From positions 1-48,720 of the forward strand of contig JAILFZ010000120.1 in NCBI GenBank assembly GCA_024697295.1: a stretch of 48,720 nt of DNA, read 5' to 3'. This document shows, piece after piece, positions 1 through 10,723 of this stretch. A program made the position numbers and the translations under genes. The stretch is from Treponema sp. Its GTDB lineage: Bacteria; Spirochaetota; Spirochaetia; Treponematales; Treponemataceae. Numbering within the stretch: position 1 is the first letter of the stretch; each line of letters opens with the position of its first letter. The notes under the pieces are model-generated. The model was not told the origin of the DNA. It did not search any database and was given only the letters and a program-made list of their open reading frames with translations.

Positions 1-380
1 TCAAGATAATTTGCTAAAAACAAAATATAAATGATTTTGCAGAACTCAGACGGCTGGATACCAAAACCGCCGATACCAATCCATGAGCGCGCACCGTTTA
101 CATAGCGTCCAAAGAGTTTTGTGTATAAAAGAATTACAACCAGGAAAATGAATGCAGGGGCCGCATACCGCGAAAGACGCCTGTAGTCCATTAGGGTCAT
201 TATGACCATTAAAACCAGTCCGATTCCCGCCCATACAATCTGTTTGATATATTCGTTTGAAACGAGGATGCCTTCAGAGTTGATTCCCGAAGAATAAATG
301 AACATTATGCCAAGTGTTACAAGAACCGTTACGCAGAGAATTAAAAAATAATCGAATGATTTAAAAAACTTTGTATTCAC
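1..380 (-). CDS. rodA: Rod shape-determining protein RodA (SEDS family), N-terminal part, truncated by window edge
   Basis: Translating the minus strand from a GTG at 378-380 gives MNTKFFKSFDYFLILCVTVLVTLGIMFIYSSGINSEGI...VWAGIGLVLMVIMTLMDYRRLSRYAAPAF, a SEDS-like N-terminus. It sits directly downstream of mrdA. The frame is absent from the supplied ORF track (GTG start, partial). Confidence 0.85.
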   Translation of the reverse strand, partial: MNTKFFKSFDYFLILCVTVLVTLGIMFIYSSGINSEGILVSNEYIKQIVWAGIGLVLMVIMTLMDYRRLSRYAAPAFIFLVVILLYTKLFGRYVNGARSWIGIGGFGIQPSEFCKIIYILFLANYL

Positions 381-381
381 C

Positions 382-2259
382 CTATTCCTGCCTTGTTCTT
401 GATTTATTCAAATACTTGAATCCAAGTTCATCGATTGCCTGATCGTAGGTCTGATTGGCAAGGATTCCCTGGAAAATAATGTTTGTAGCGTAAGGAGCCC
501 ACCATTCCCAGTCGTTTACCGCTTCTACGAGAACTACAACAACATACTGTTCTTCAACCGGAGCGTCATAAGGACCGTAGGCTGCCATCCATGAGTGCCA
601 GTGTCCCTTTGCAACACCGTTTACTTCGGCCGTACCTGTTTTACCGGCTAGTTTGAACCTCTTGTTGTTCATCGGGTAAATCGCTGTACCGTCAGTAATT
701 ACGTAACGCAGGTCGCGCTGAACTTCGCGCCAGATAGCCTGATCTATATTTGATTCATGAAGAATTCGAGGTTCAATCTCTTCGATTACTTCATTTGACT
801 GACCGTCTCGGATTTCCTTTAACAGATGAGGACGATAGATTTTACCGCTGTTACAAACCATTGCAATCATGTTTGCAACATGCATCGGCGTAACAAGGGT
901 ATATCCCTGTCCGATGGACATATTCATTGTGTCACCGCCCTTCCATTTTTCGTGGTAGCGGCGCTCCTTCCACTGAGAGGTCGGAACAAATCCAACCGAC
1001 TGAACCGGAAGGTCTATTTCAAGGCTCTGTCCAAAGCCAAACTCTTTTGAGTAAGAAGCAATCTGGTCTACACCGAGATTATCGCGTCCTGTAACCCAGT
1101 AATAAACGTCGCAGGACTGGGCAAGGGCGTTTTTAAGGTCAAGATATCCGTGTCCAGGGTATTTGATATGACATTCAAAAACTCGGTTACCATAAACGAT
1201 GCGTCCAGGACACTCAATCTTTTTTTCTGCAGGAATTGCTTTTTCTGCAAGAAGTGCCGTTGTCATAATTGTTTTAAAAGTAGAAGCCGGCGGATAAACT
1301 GCGTTGACGGCACGGTTCAACAGAGGGTTATTTGAACTTGTTGCAAGTTTTGTATATTCGGCAGCAGCATCGTCAGAATTAAAAAGGTTCTGGTCATAAA
1401 AAGGATAAGAAACCATGGCAACGACTTCACCGTTGGAAGGTTTTAAAACTACAGCCGCCCCTACTCGGTTTCCAAGTGCTTTTTCCGTCAATTCCTGAAT
1501 ACGGGCATCGATTGTAAGTACAAGGTTTTTGCCAGGAACCGGAGGTTCAATAATAGGTGCTTCTGACAAAATATGTCCGCGGGCATCGACAGTGCTGCTT
1601 TCGCGGCCTTCTTTTCCCTGCAGGTATTTGTCGTATTGTTTTTCAATACCGGTTTTTCCGACAATTGAGTTTGCCTTATATCCCTGGTTGTACATAACGT
1701 TGATTTCTTCTTTTGTGATGTCACCGACATAGCCGATTACATGGCTGATTGAACCGGTTTCTACGTAGTTACGGATCGGCTTGCTTCTCCAGCTGACACC
1801 AGGAAGGTCGGTAATGTTTTCTGCAATATTTGAAATTACCTGGAAAGGAACGTTTACGCGGATTTCCATTGCTGTGTAGGATTTACGGTAAGCGGGCGGA
1901 CACTTTTTGTCTACGTCTTTTTTTGAAATTCCAAGGTAACCGGCAAGTTTTGAGGCTACTGTATCATAATACCCCTCTGGAATTTCGGCCGGAGTCAAAT
2001 CCACCGCAAATGAATCAGTATTAATGACCAGAGGAAGTGATGCGTTACGGTCAAAGATTTCTCCGCGGTTTGCAGGAATCGTATTTACACGGCTAGAAAT
2101 TGTATGAGACTGGTTACGGTATTCTTTTCCTTCAACGATCTGGAGTGAAAAAAGTTTTAAACCATACCCGATAAAGGTTGCGGTAATTATAAAATATAAA
2201 ATGAGAACCTTTAAGTTTTTGGTTAAGGCCGAAGGTCCCTTCTCATACAAATCTGACAT
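382..2259 (-). CDS. mrdA: Penicillin-binding protein 2 (transpeptidase)
   Basis: 625 aa ORF; PASTFK (SxxK), SCD and KTGTAE motifs; PBP dimerisation domain; followed by rodA and preceded by mreD. Confidence 0.95.
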   Translation of the reverse strand: MSDLYEKGPSALTKNLKVLILYFIITATFIGYGLKLFSLQIVEGKEYRNQSHTISSRVNTIPANRGEIFDRNASLPLVINTDSFAVDLTPAEIPEGYYDTVASKLAGYLGISKKDVDKKCPPAYRKSYTAMEIRVNVPFQVISNIAENITDLPGVSWRSKPIRNYVETGSISHVIGYVGDITKEEINVMYNQGYKANSIVGKTGIEKQYDKYLQGKEGRESSTVDARGHILSEAPIIEPPVPGKNLVLTIDARIQELTEKALGNRVGAAVVLKPSNGEVVAMVSYPFYDQNLFNSDDAAAEYTKLATSSNNPLLNRAVNAVYPPASTFKTIMTTALLAEKAIPAEKKIECPGRIVYGNRVFECHIKYPGHGYLDLKNALAQSCDVYYWVTGRDNLGVDQIASYSKEFGFGQSLEIDLPVQSVGFVPTSQWKERRYHEKWKGGDTMNMSIGQGYTLVTPMHVANMIAMVCNSGKIYRPHLLKEIRDGQSNEVIEEIEPRILHESNIDQAIWREVQRDLRYVITDGTAIYPMNNKRFKLAGKTGTAEVNGVAKGHWHSWMAAYGPYDAPVEEQYVVVVLVEAVNDWEWWAPYATNIIFQGILANQTYDQAIDELGFKYLNKSRTRQE

Positions 2260-2765
2260 CAGCTGACTTTCTCCGGCTTTAAGAGCAATGAGTTTTTAAA
2301 GATATCAAGGAATCTAAAAACCAACGGAGTTAAAATCGCGTTAAACAAAAGCTGGTACAAAAAGTTGAGCGACAAAATATTATAAGTAAGTGAAATATTC
2401 AGATAAAAGAACGAAATAATCCACAAAACAAAGGCTTTTAAGAGGGTTCCGATCAGGCCAATCAGGAACGGAAAAATAACTCCGCTGATGTTGAGTGTTT
2501 TAGTAAAAAAGCCTGCAACATAACCAATGATTGTCCTTAAAAGGCAGTTAAATCCGAACGGACATGCACTTACAAAATCAAGAAACAATCCGCCTGTAAA
2601 ACCTGAGGCTACACCAAAAAGTCTTCCGTTCTGGAGAGAAAAATAAAGTGAACAGATTAAAATTAAATCAGGCACAACCGGAAGAATTACAATATTTGAA
2701 AGTACTGCTGTTTCAAAAAGCACAAATCCGAGCAAAAACAGGCAGGAAACACCAAAAGATTTCAT
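2259..2765 (-). CDS. mreD: Rod shape-determining protein MreD
   Basis: 168 aa hydrophobic multi-TM ORF between mreC and mrdA. Confidence 0.85.
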   Translation of the reverse strand: MKSFGVSCLFLLGFVLFETAVLSNIVILPVVPDLILICSLYFSLQNGRLFGVASGFTGGLFLDFVSACPFGFNCLLRTIIGYVAGFFTKTLNISGVIFPFLIGLIGTLLKAFVLWIISFFYLNISLTYNILSLNFLYQLLFNAILTPLVFRFLDIFKNSLLLKPEKVS

Positions 2766-3637
2766 CAGTCTGCTCCTCCTGCGTAGTTTGGATTGGCTTC
2801 CTTTAAGTCCGTGACGGTAACGATTTCAAGCCGGCTAAAGTCGATAATCGGGGTTACTTCAATATTCAATGATGAATCATAACCTGTAACTGTAACTTTG
2901 CTGATGGTTCCGACCGGAATGTCGCGGAGATAGTTTTCGCTTTCACCGGAAGTTACGATGATATCGCCGTAATTCAACTCAGGAAGAACACGCTTTTTAA
3001 TGTATTTCATCTGCAAAGGAGCGTCCTGACTGCCGCTTCCAGAAACAAGGCCGATGTCGCGTGTATTTTGAATCCGGCATGACACCGAACACTTAATATC
3101 GTAAACAGGCATAACCATACATGTGCTAAGGCCTACTGTAACGACTTTTCCTACAAGACCTACGGTTCCGTTTTGAACCGCAAGAACCGGCATGCCTTTG
3201 CGGATTCCGTTTCGGCTTCCCTTGTCGATTGTAAGTCCCGAATACAGGCTGTCTGGGTTACGGCCGATGATGCGTGCAGAAAAGTTTTTCTGGTCAAAAT
3301 GAGTTACAAAATCAAGCTGCTCTTTGAGACGCATATTTTCTTTACGGACTTCCGCATTGTTACGCTGGAGATATTCGTAATTTTCAAGTTTTTCAGTAAG
3401 AATGCGGTTTTCTTCGCGTAAAGTTTTTAATTCACTTATGCTATGGAAGGCGCCTGCCACTCCGCTGGCAACAAAATTAACACCTTCCTGTACTGAAGAA
3501 AGAACTGTAAAACCGATTTTCTGAAAACTTACGACAAATCCTCCGGAACTGAAGCCGAGCATAATTCCGGAAAATAAGAGTAGAATAGCAAATACAAATT
3601 CAGAAACTGAAAGTCTGAACGAAGGTTTACGAGCCAT
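2765..3637 (-). CDS. mreC: Rod shape-determining protein MreC
   Basis: 290 aa; N-terminal TM, coiled coil, then ARIIGRNPDSLYSGLTIDKGSRNGIRKGMPVLAVQNGTVGLVGKV, typical MreC. Confidence 0.93.
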   Translation of the reverse strand: MARKPSFRLSVSEFVFAILLLFSGIMLGFSSGGFVVSFQKIGFTVLSSVQEGVNFVASGVAGAFHSISELKTLREENRILTEKLENYEYLQRNNAEVRKENMRLKEQLDFVTHFDQKNFSARIIGRNPDSLYSGLTIDKGSRNGIRKGMPVLAVQNGTVGLVGKVVTVGLSTCMVMPVYDIKCSVSCRIQNTRDIGLVSGSGSQDAPLQMKYIKKRVLPELNYGDIIVTSGESENYLRDIPVGTISKVTVTGYDSSLNIEVTPIIDFSRLEIVTVTDLKEANPNYAGGAD

Positions 3638-3647
3638 TAGTCAAAAC

Positions 3648-4688
3648 CTAGTCGTTGAGATTGTCGTATACTGAGCGGTCTGTAGACATATCCTTGAACA
3701 ATTCAAATGCCTGACCTGCACCGAGAGCTACACATTCAAGCGGATTTTCTACTAGAATTACAGGAACGCCTGTTTCTTTTGAAATCAACTTGGAAAGGCC
3801 CTTAAGCATACTTCCGCCACCTGTCATTACGATACCGCGTTCAACGATATCAGCGGCAAGTTCCGGTGGAATCCGGCCGAGAGTACGTTTTACTTCGTCA
3901 ACAACCTGGCTTACAGGTTCCTTGAGGGCTTCGCGAACTTCGAGAGAGTCGATTTCGAGACGGCGTGGAAGACCGGTAATTGCATCTGTACCACGGATTT
4001 CCATCTTTTCATTTGTACTTCCGTCGCCTGTTGCATTACCAATTTGAATTTTAATACGTTCAGCAGACTGCTGACCAATTTTCAGGTTATAAACAGAAAG
4101 AATATGTTTTACGATTGCTTCGTCAAATTTGTCTCCGCCGACACGGATTGAACTTGTAACAACCATACCGCCGAGGGAGATTACTGATACTTCAGTTGTA
4201 CCGCCACCGATATCACAAACCATGTGTCCGGCAGGTTCATTGATCGGGATTTTTGCACCGATTGCGGCTGCAAGGGATTCTTCAATAACTGCAACTTCCT
4301 TTGCACCTGCCTTAAGGGCTGCTTCGATTACTGCGCGGCGTTCAACCTGAGTGATACATGAAGGAATGCCGATTTTCATACGGGTTGATTTGAAGAGCGA
4401 ACGGTGAGGCAAAACCTTGGAAATGAAGTATTTAATCATGATTTCGCAGCTGTCGATATCAGCGATTACACCGTCGGCAAGCGGACGAATTGCGATAATG
4501 TTGCCTGGGGTTTTCCAGAGCATTCGTTTAGCCTCTGCACCAACGGCAACTACTTTTTTAGTTCCTTTTTCTACTGCAACAACTGAAGGTTCATTGATTA
4601 CAATGCCCTTTCCCCTAACATAAACAAGTGTGTTACATGTTCCTAAATCAATACCAATATCTGTCGAGAATCTGTCGAAGAAACCCAT
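3648..4688 (-). CDS. mreB: Rod shape-determining protein MreB
   Basis: 346 aa; [57 protein letters not shown] actin-like motifs. Confidence 0.98.
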   Translation of the reverse strand: MGFFDRFSTDIGIDLGTCNTLVYVRGKGIVINEPSVVAVEKGTKKVVAVGAEAKRMLWKTPGNIIAIRPLADGVIADIDSCEIMIKYFISKVLPHRSLFKSTRMKIGIPSCITQVERRAVIEAALKAGAKEVAVIEESLAAAIGAKIPINEPAGHMVCDIGGGTTEVSVISLGGMVVTSSIRVGGDKFDEAIVKHILSVYNLKIGQQSAERIKIQIGNATGDGSTNEKMEIRGTDAITGLPRRLEIDSLEVREALKEPVSQVVDEVKRTLGRIPPELAADIVERGIVMTGGGSMLKGLSKLISKETGVPVILVENPLECVALGAGQAFELFKDMSTDRSVYDNLND

Positions 4689-4707
4689 TTATATCCCCCT
4701 AAGCCCT

Positions 4708-5664
4708 TTATTTTAAATCAGCCAGTTTTTTTAATGCATCAGGATGATTTGCCTGAACTTTTAAAGCTTTTCGCCAGTATGAACGTGCTTTTACAAGGTC
4801 ACCCTGACTCTCATATAATACACCAAGTCCATAATATGCGTCACCTGAATTTTCGTTTTTTTCCAAAATTGTTGAAAATTCTTTTTCTGCATCAGCATAT
4901 TTTTTCTGCTCGGTATAAATTTTTCCCAATAAAACATGACTTTTATCTGTAATGCGCTCATCCCTGCAGTCCTGTGAGATTCGGTAAAGGTACTGCTCGC
5001 TTGCGGTCGACTGACCGGCCTTATAATACTGCTCTGCAATCGAAAGCAAAAGAAGGTCTGTTTCTCTTGTTAGAAGTGCCCGTGTAAATGCACTGATGCT
5101 TTCCATCGTCATGTCCAGAGCGGCATAACTTAATCCCAGGTATTCGGGAATATCATCTGCCTTGTAACCGTGTTTTTCTGCACGGGTAAGATACAAAACA
5201 GCAAGGTCTGAATAATAATAGTATGAAGAAACCGTGTTTTTGTAAAAATAAGCCTTTCCAAGCATGTATTCGAGCTGAGGTACAGTCCGCGACTTTGCCT
5301 GCTGAAGTGCAAGACGCATATTAAAAATCGCTTCATCAAAATATGTCTGGGACATCAGAGTGTCGTTTTCTGCAAGAGCAAGAAAGAACGAAGCATATCC
5401 GTGGTAAATGAGCGCTGTATTATTGAACGGCTTTTTTTTAAGAAGACTGGCACTTATATCGTAAACGTTGCCGTAGTTGTAGGCCTTCCATTCACGTTTG
5501 ATATGGGTAATTGAATCACCTTTAAAGATGTATGTATCTGCGATTTTATGAATGGCAATTGCAGCAACAGACACTACTGCCAGACAAATTCCAAGAACTA
5601 TAAGGGTCTGTACATATTTGCCTTTTTGTCTAACAACACCGTTTTTCAATATGCTCAACTTCAT
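4708..5664 (-). CDS. Membrane-anchored TPR-repeat protein
   Basis: 318 aa; N-terminal TM segment; C-terminal TPRs (DAEKEFSTILEKNENSGDAYYGLGVLYESQGDLVKARSYWRKALKVQANHPDALKKLADLK). Confidence 0.75.
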   Translation of the reverse strand: MKLSILKNGVVRQKGKYVQTLIVLGICLAVVSVAAIAIHKIADTYIFKGDSITHIKREWKAYNYGNVYDISASLLKKKPFNNTALIYHGYASFFLALAENDTLMSQTYFDEAIFNMRLALQQAKSRTVPQLEYMLGKAYFYKNTVSSYYYYSDLAVLYLTRAEKHGYKADDIPEYLGLSYAALDMTMESISAFTRALLTRETDLLLLSIAEQYYKAGQSTASEQYLYRISQDCRDERITDKSHVLLGKIYTEQKKYADAEKEFSTILEKNENSGDAYYGLGVLYESQGDLVKARSYWRKALKVQANHPDALKKLADLK

Positions 5665-5695
5665 ATCGACCGCACTTTCTCTATAAAAAAAATAA

Positions 5696-6103
5696 AACAG
5701 AAAAGAAAATAAGCCGGGTTCTGTCCTGTTTGAATCTGTAAAAACAGACGCAAACGCATAACCATCTATCCTAAACTTTTGTTGCCAAAAGCCTTTAGCA
5801 GTCTACCCGCAGTATAAGGCCCGGAAAACCGTACTGCTGCTTGACTTTGCTCCGAATGAGGTTTGCCATGCGGATTCTGTCGTCAGAACCCCGGTGGGCT
5901 CTTACCCCGCCTTTGCACCCTTACCCTTACGGGCGGTTTGTTTTCTGTGGCACTATCTGTCAGAAAAAGGGTTATGCCTATAAATAAACAACTGCCATTT
6001 TCCGCCTGGTTATTACCCAGCATTCTTTCCGGTGGAGCCCGGACTTTCCTCACCGGTAAAAGTTATCATCAGCGATTACCGGCACGGTTATATCTTTTCT
6101 GTT
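5696..6103 (-). ncRNA. rnpB: RNase P RNA, bacterial type A-like
   Basis: Minus strand carries GAGGAAAGTCCGGGCTCC (near 6040), GGGTGCAAAGGCGGGGTAAGAGCCCACCGG, CGGAGCAAAGTCAAGCAGC and terminal GACAGAACCCGGCTTA. Ends set by the P1 pairing AACAGAAAAGA / TCTTTTCTGTT. Confidence 0.95.
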
Positions 6104-6115
6104 GTTTTCTAGTTT

Positions 6116-6982
6116 TTATTCGTCAAAAGCAATTGATTTTTCTTCATCATCAGAAGATTCTTCTCTTTCTTCGCCTTCTGCCAAATCTTCGCTTTCATCG
6201 GCAAATTCTTCATCAAAGTCAGCAAGTGTACCTGTCTCTTCAAGTGATGAATAATCTTCTGCTTCGTCTGCATCTACATCTTCATGATAAAGGATACGTG
6301 AACAGTACGGGCAGAACAAAATGCTTTCGCCTTCGTGAACTTCGTTTGCAAACTGAGCAGGAAGAATCATGTTACAGCCTGAACAAACACCGTTGCGAAC
6401 AGCTACAATACCTTCGCGGTTACGCTGGATGATACGCTGAAATTTGTAAACGATTTCTGTATCGAGACCTGGTGTGATTTCTTTTTCCTGTTTTTCAAGT
6501 TCTTTGAGTTCATCTTTGTATGAAGAAATCTGTTTGTCGAGGTTGGCCTTGTTCGATTCAAGGTCCTGTTCCTGCATCTTGATTGTTTCTTCTGTCATGC
6601 GAAGTTTTTCGTTAAGTTCTTCGAGTTCTTTTTCTTTTTTCTGAAGACTTTTACGAACTTCACCTTCTTTAGCTGATGCTTCGTCAATCTGTTTCTGAAG
6701 AGCTTCGTATTCGCGGTGAGTAGAGATATTATCCATACCCTTTTCGCCCGACTCTCGTGATTTTTCAGCTTCTTCCAATTCAAGCTGGAACTGACCAACT
6801 TCTGCTTTTACTTCTTCGTATTTGGTGTTTGTTTCCAAAAATTCCTTTCTGAGACGAACAAGAAGTTCTTCAGAAGAAGAAAGCTGTTTTGGTGAATCTT
6901 TGATTTTTGCTTCAAGACTGTATTTTTCTGCAAGTACATCCTGAAGAGCTTTAAGTTTGTCAAAAACTTCTGTCATTACCAT
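6116..6982 (-). CDS. Coiled-coil C4-type zinc-ribbon protein (DUF164/CdsZ-like) with acidic C-terminal tail
   Basis: Long coiled coil then NGVCSGCNMILPAQFANEVHEGESILFCPYCSRILYHE. Preferred ATG at 6982 lies 8 nt after GAGG; the track start at 7033 looks too far upstream. Confidence 0.8.
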   Translation of the reverse strand: MVMTEVFDKLKALQDVLAEKYSLEAKIKDSPKQLSSSEELLVRLRKEFLETNTKYEEVKAEVGQFQLELEEAEKSRESGEKGMDNISTHREYEALQKQIDEASAKEGEVRKSLQKKEKELEELNEKLRMTEETIKMQEQDLESNKANLDKQISSYKDELKELEKQEKEITPGLDTEIVYKFQRIIQRNREGIVAVRNGVCSGCNMILPAQFANEVHEGESILFCPYCSRILYHEDVDADEAEDYSSLEETGTLADFDEEFADESEDLAEGEEREESSDDEEKSIAFDE

Positions 6983-7140
6983 GTCAAAAACCTCGGGTAA
7001 ATGTATCGGAATAAGCGGCTTTCTGCATATCAAAAAAATGACTGCAAAAAGTGCCTGTATTATATAAAATTTGTGTTGTTATGTCTATAAATCCGGTCGG
7101 TTAAAACTTAAGCTGACCGGATTTAAGTTTTTAAGAAACC

Positions 7141-8910
7141 TTAGGTTTCGATGTAATCCCGCAGCCCTGAAGCACGGCGCGGGTGTCGGAGTCTTCGGAG
7201 AGCCTTTGCTTCAATCTGACGGATACGTTCACGGGTAACGTTAAAGTACAGGCCAACTTCTTCAAGAGTAAGACTGTAACCGTCATCAAGACCAAAGCGC
7301 ATCTTGAGGACTTCCTGTTCACGCGGAGGCAAGGTGCCAAGCACTTCGCGAAGCTGTTCCTGAAGAAGTGTGTATGCAGTCTGATTTGCCGGATTTTCAA
7401 CTTCTTTATCTTCGATAAAGTCTCCGAGCTGACTGTCTTCTTCTTCACCGATTGGAGTTTCCAGTGAGATTGGTTCGCGGGCAACGTTTTTAACCTGTTT
7501 AACACGTGCAACAGGCCATCCGAGCTGCTGTGCGATTTCTTCATCTTTTGGTTCACGGCCGAGTTTCTGCATAAGCTGACGGCTTTCACGTACAACCTTG
7601 TTTATCTGTTCAATCATGTGTACTGGTACGCGGATTGTACGAGCCTGGTCAGAAATTGAACGGGTGATTGCCTGACGGATCCACCATGTAGCATATGTAG
7701 AGAATTTGTATCCCTTGCGGTATTCGAATTTTTCTACAGCCTTGATAAGACCGATATTTCCTTCCTGAACCAGGTCAAAGAACTGAAGTCCACGGTTGGT
7801 ATATTTTTTTGCAATGGAAACAACAAGTCGAAGGTTGGCATTGATGAGCTTGTTCTTAGCCTTTTCCATCATGCGGCGGCCGCGGTCGATTTCTTTTGCC
7901 ATAGAAAGAATTTCTTCTACGTTGTTTTCAAAATCATATTCCATGCGGCGCAGGCGTCTGTCTATTTTCTGAATCTGAGTATAAACATCACGGATTTCGT
8001 CGGCAGAAAGACCGAGTTCTTTTTCGAGTTTTGCAGCTTCAGAGTGAATTGCAAGTTTGCGTCCAAGACTACGAAGTTCACCTGTATTTGAAATACGCAG
8101 TTCCTTCATCTTCTTTTCCTGATTGTGGAAGCATTCTTCAATCTTTTCTGTAGCGTTAACAAATTTATCACTGAATTTTTCAATTTCTTCAGACTGAATT
8201 TCTACATTTTTCAAGCCCGGAAGAATTTTACCGCGAAGTTCAACAAGCTGAGGATTCTGGAAAATTTCGTGAGACTGTTCTGCATCAAAAAGCTGCTTTT
8301 TGAGGGACATGTACATCTTCATTTCAGGAAGGACCGGTTTAATCCATTCTGAGTAGCATCCCTTTAAGCGGCGTTTTTCTGCCATTTCTTCGTTGATTTC
8401 TTTACGCGCTTTTCCAGGTTCGTGAGGATCAATGCGTGTAAAGGCTTTAAGGGCAACAGCGTAGAATTCAGGAATCATCATTCCCGACTCTTTGATTACG
8501 TTTTTAATGATGTTTTCGCCCTCTTCCATTTCTTTGGAATACTTTACTTCCTCTTCTGCGGTAAGAAGTTTTTCTTTACCGATTTCGCGGAGGTACAATC
8601 TGATCGGGTCGTCAACATTTGAATCTTTATCGCTGTTTACGATATGAGCGCCGTCTTCATCAGCGGCTTCTGCGTCTTCATCGCCTTCGAGCTCTTCGTC
8701 ATCATCGTCGGCTTCGTCTTCTTCATCAAGCGTATCTTCTTCCATAACCTGAATGTTGTTCTGAGTCAAAAGTTGAAGTACACTTTCCATTTTTGGGGAA
8801 TTTACAAAATCCTGTCCGAGAATCTCATTGATTTCATCCCATGACACGATCTGTTTTTCTTTAGCATATTCAAGAAGCTTTGTAACTAGGGGATCCAATT
8901 CCTGATCCAT
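7141..8910 (-). CDS. rpoD: RNA polymerase primary sigma factor (sigma-70/RpoD)
   Basis: 589 aa; [74 protein letters not shown]; region 4.2 [20 protein letters not shown]. Confidence 0.98.
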   Translation of the reverse strand: MDQELDPLVTKLLEYAKEKQIVSWDEINEILGQDFVNSPKMESVLQLLTQNNIQVMEEDTLDEEDEADDDDEELEGDEDAEAADEDGAHIVNSDKDSNVDDPIRLYLREIGKEKLLTAEEEVKYSKEMEEGENIIKNVIKESGMMIPEFYAVALKAFTRIDPHEPGKARKEINEEMAEKRRLKGCYSEWIKPVLPEMKMYMSLKKQLFDAEQSHEIFQNPQLVELRGKILPGLKNVEIQSEEIEKFSDKFVNATEKIEECFHNQEKKMKELRISNTGELRSLGRKLAIHSEAAKLEKELGLSADEIRDVYTQIQKIDRRLRRMEYDFENNVEEILSMAKEIDRGRRMMEKAKNKLINANLRLVVSIAKKYTNRGLQFFDLVQEGNIGLIKAVEKFEYRKGYKFSTYATWWIRQAITRSISDQARTIRVPVHMIEQINKVVRESRQLMQKLGREPKDEEIAQQLGWPVARVKQVKNVAREPISLETPIGEEEDSQLGDFIEDKEVENPANQTAYTLLQEQLREVLGTLPPREQEVLKMRFGLDDGYSLTLEEVGLYFNVTRERIRQIEAKALRRLRHPRRASGLRDYIET

Positions 8911-8917
8911 ACTCTGT

Positions 8918-10723
8918 TTATTCCTTTTTAGAATTAATTAGATTGTTGATATTCATTATTTCGTGCAAAAGCTGCTGGAGTTCATCTTTCTTTTCAGGCT
9001 GCTCAGGGGTACCAAGTTCTCTTATTCTACTAAGTATATAATCCCGCTGTCTTTCCAGACCTTTTTGTTTAATAAGCTGTATGCCGTCACTTACGATTTT
9101 AGCAGTATTTGTTGCATATTCTCCGGACATTACACTTTCTGTAATAAAGCGGACCAGTTCTTCGCTACCGCAGTGTTCGCATACATTGCTGAAAGAAAGG
9201 TTGCCCTTTTGAGCACACTCTTCCAAAACAACGAATAATTCCTTTGCTTCGGCCGTCTCGAATTCATCTTCGTTCAGCTCGCGCCTTACAAAATCAAATT
9301 GCTGTGTGTCAGAAATTACTGCAAGTAATAACTTTATTTCCGGGTTTTTCTTAAGTTTAGAAAAATCTTGCACCGGTTCGACTTTCTGGGCAACAACAGT
9401 CTTTTTCTGGGCTTGCTGGCGGTTGTTGAAATCTCTTTCTACAGCCTGTCTGGATATGTTGAGCTTCTGGCAAAGCAAATCCAGGCTTGATTCCTTCTGA
9501 ATGTTATTCTGCAGTGCATCTATATAGGGAAAAAACTCAAGAGCTACCTTAGTTTTACCTTCCGGTGTGTCAATCGGGTATTTATGCGTCAGATTTTCAA
9601 ACAGATAATCACTATCCATTATAGCACCATTTACGTCTTCCGTCAAGGTTTGTGCGCCGTAATTAACCATAATTTCTGCAGGATCTTTTCCGCCGCGCAA
9701 ACGGACGATTTTTACGGTAAGACCTGCCTGTCGGCAAAGGAAGATCGATTTTCTTGTTGCCTCCTGACCTGCTCCATCGCTGTCAAAAGACAAAAGCACA
9801 GTTCCGCTGGAAGTTGTCTGGGCAATCAGTTTGATATGGTCTTCAGTAAGGGCAGTTCCGCAGGTAGCAACGGCGTTTTTAATTCCGCTCTGGTGATAGG
9901 CAATACAATCCATATATCCTTCACAGATGATTGCAGTTTTTTTAAGGCGTATTTCATCCCTTGCAAAATTGAATGCATAAAGCGTGTTCTTTTTGCTGTA
10001 ATGCGGAAGTTCGCGCGAATTCAAATATTTGCGGTCATTTTCGCCCTGCTGGTGGAGAATTCGTCCGCCCATTGCCACACACTCGCCGTGCCTGTTAAAA
10101 ATCGGGAACATAAGACGGTCTGAAAAGAAGGAAACGTTCGGATAGTTCTGGCTAAAAAGACCTGACTTTGAAAGAAAGTCATCACTGAAGTTTTTTTCTT
10201 TTAAAAACCTGTGAAGCCAGTATCTGTCTTCCGGTGAGTATCCGATACGGAATTTTTCGATGGTTTCGTCAGAAATTCCGCGGCCTTTAATGTACTCAAG
10301 GGCCTTCTTTCCGGACGGATGCTGGGTCAGAAAGAAATGGAACGTTGCAGAAACCCGGTCGTATAATTCAATCGTTTTCTTTTTTGAATCATCAAATTTG
10401 GCCTGGCTGTCACCCTTGTCTGTATATGTAAGTGTAATTGCAAATTTTTTGGCCAGGATTTCTACCGCCTCAGGAAAGCTTACCTTTTCAATATCCTGAA
10501 TAAACTTTATTGCAGATGAACCTCCGGCATGGCACCCAAAGCAGTAATATGCATTTCTGTCGGGAACCACATGGAACGAAGCAGTCTTTTCGCCGTGGAA
10601 AGGACAGCAGCCCCAGAAATCCGAGCCCCTTTTATCGAGTTTTACATATTCACTGACAACCGAAACAATATCCGCCGCATTTTTTACAGCCTCAATTGAT
10701 TCCTGACTGATAAATCCTGCCAC
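8918..10723 (-). CDS. dnaG: DNA primase
   Basis: 601 aa; zinc motif [50 protein letters not shown]...[14 protein letters not shown]; next to rpoD. Confidence 0.97.
   Translation of the reverse strand: MAGFISQESIEAVKNAADIVSVVSEYVKLDKRGSDFWGCCPFHGEKTASFHVVPDRNAYYCFGCHAGGSSAIKFIQDIEKVSFPEAVEILAKKFAITLTYTDKGDSQAKFDDSKKKTIELYDRVSATFHFFLTQHPSGKKALEYIKGRGISDETIEKFRIGYSPEDRYWLHRFLKEKNFSDDFLSKSGLFSQNYPNVSFFSDRLMFPIFNRHGECVAMGGRILHQQGENDRKYLNSRELPHYSKKNTLYAFNFARDEIRLKKTAIICEGYMDCIAYHQSGIKNAVATCGTALTEDHIKLIAQTTSSGTVLLSFDSDGAGQEATRKSIFLCRQAGLTVKIVRLRGGKDPAEIMVNYGAQTLTEDVNGAIMDSDYLFENLTHKYPIDTPEGKTKVALEFFPYIDALQNNIQKESSLDLLCQKLNISRQAVERDFNNRQQAQKKTVVAQKVEPVQDFSKLKKNPEIKLLLAVISDTQQFDFVRRELNEDEFETAEAKELFVVLEECAQKGNLSFSNVCEHCGSEELVRFITESVMSGEYATNTAKIVSDGIQLIKQKGLERQRDYILSRIRELGTPEQPEKKDELQQLLHEIMNINNLINSKKE

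Noticed and set aside
46-234. 62-aa minus ORF at the window start
   Set aside because: Out of frame with the real rodA reading frame, which covers 1-380 from a GTG start.
5863-6432. 189-aa plus-strand ORF in the track
   Set aside because: It is antisense to RNase P RNA and to the 3' end of the zinc-ribbon gene; low-complexity L/R/Q-rich translation with no recognisable domain.
7131-7595. 154-aa minus ORF overlapping rpoD in another frame
   Set aside because: Lies in the conserved sigma region 3-4 coding sequence; the alternative frame has no family features.
9584-10123. 179-aa plus-strand ORF inside dnaG
   Set aside because: Antisense shadow of a confidently identified gene; no domain or initiation signal.
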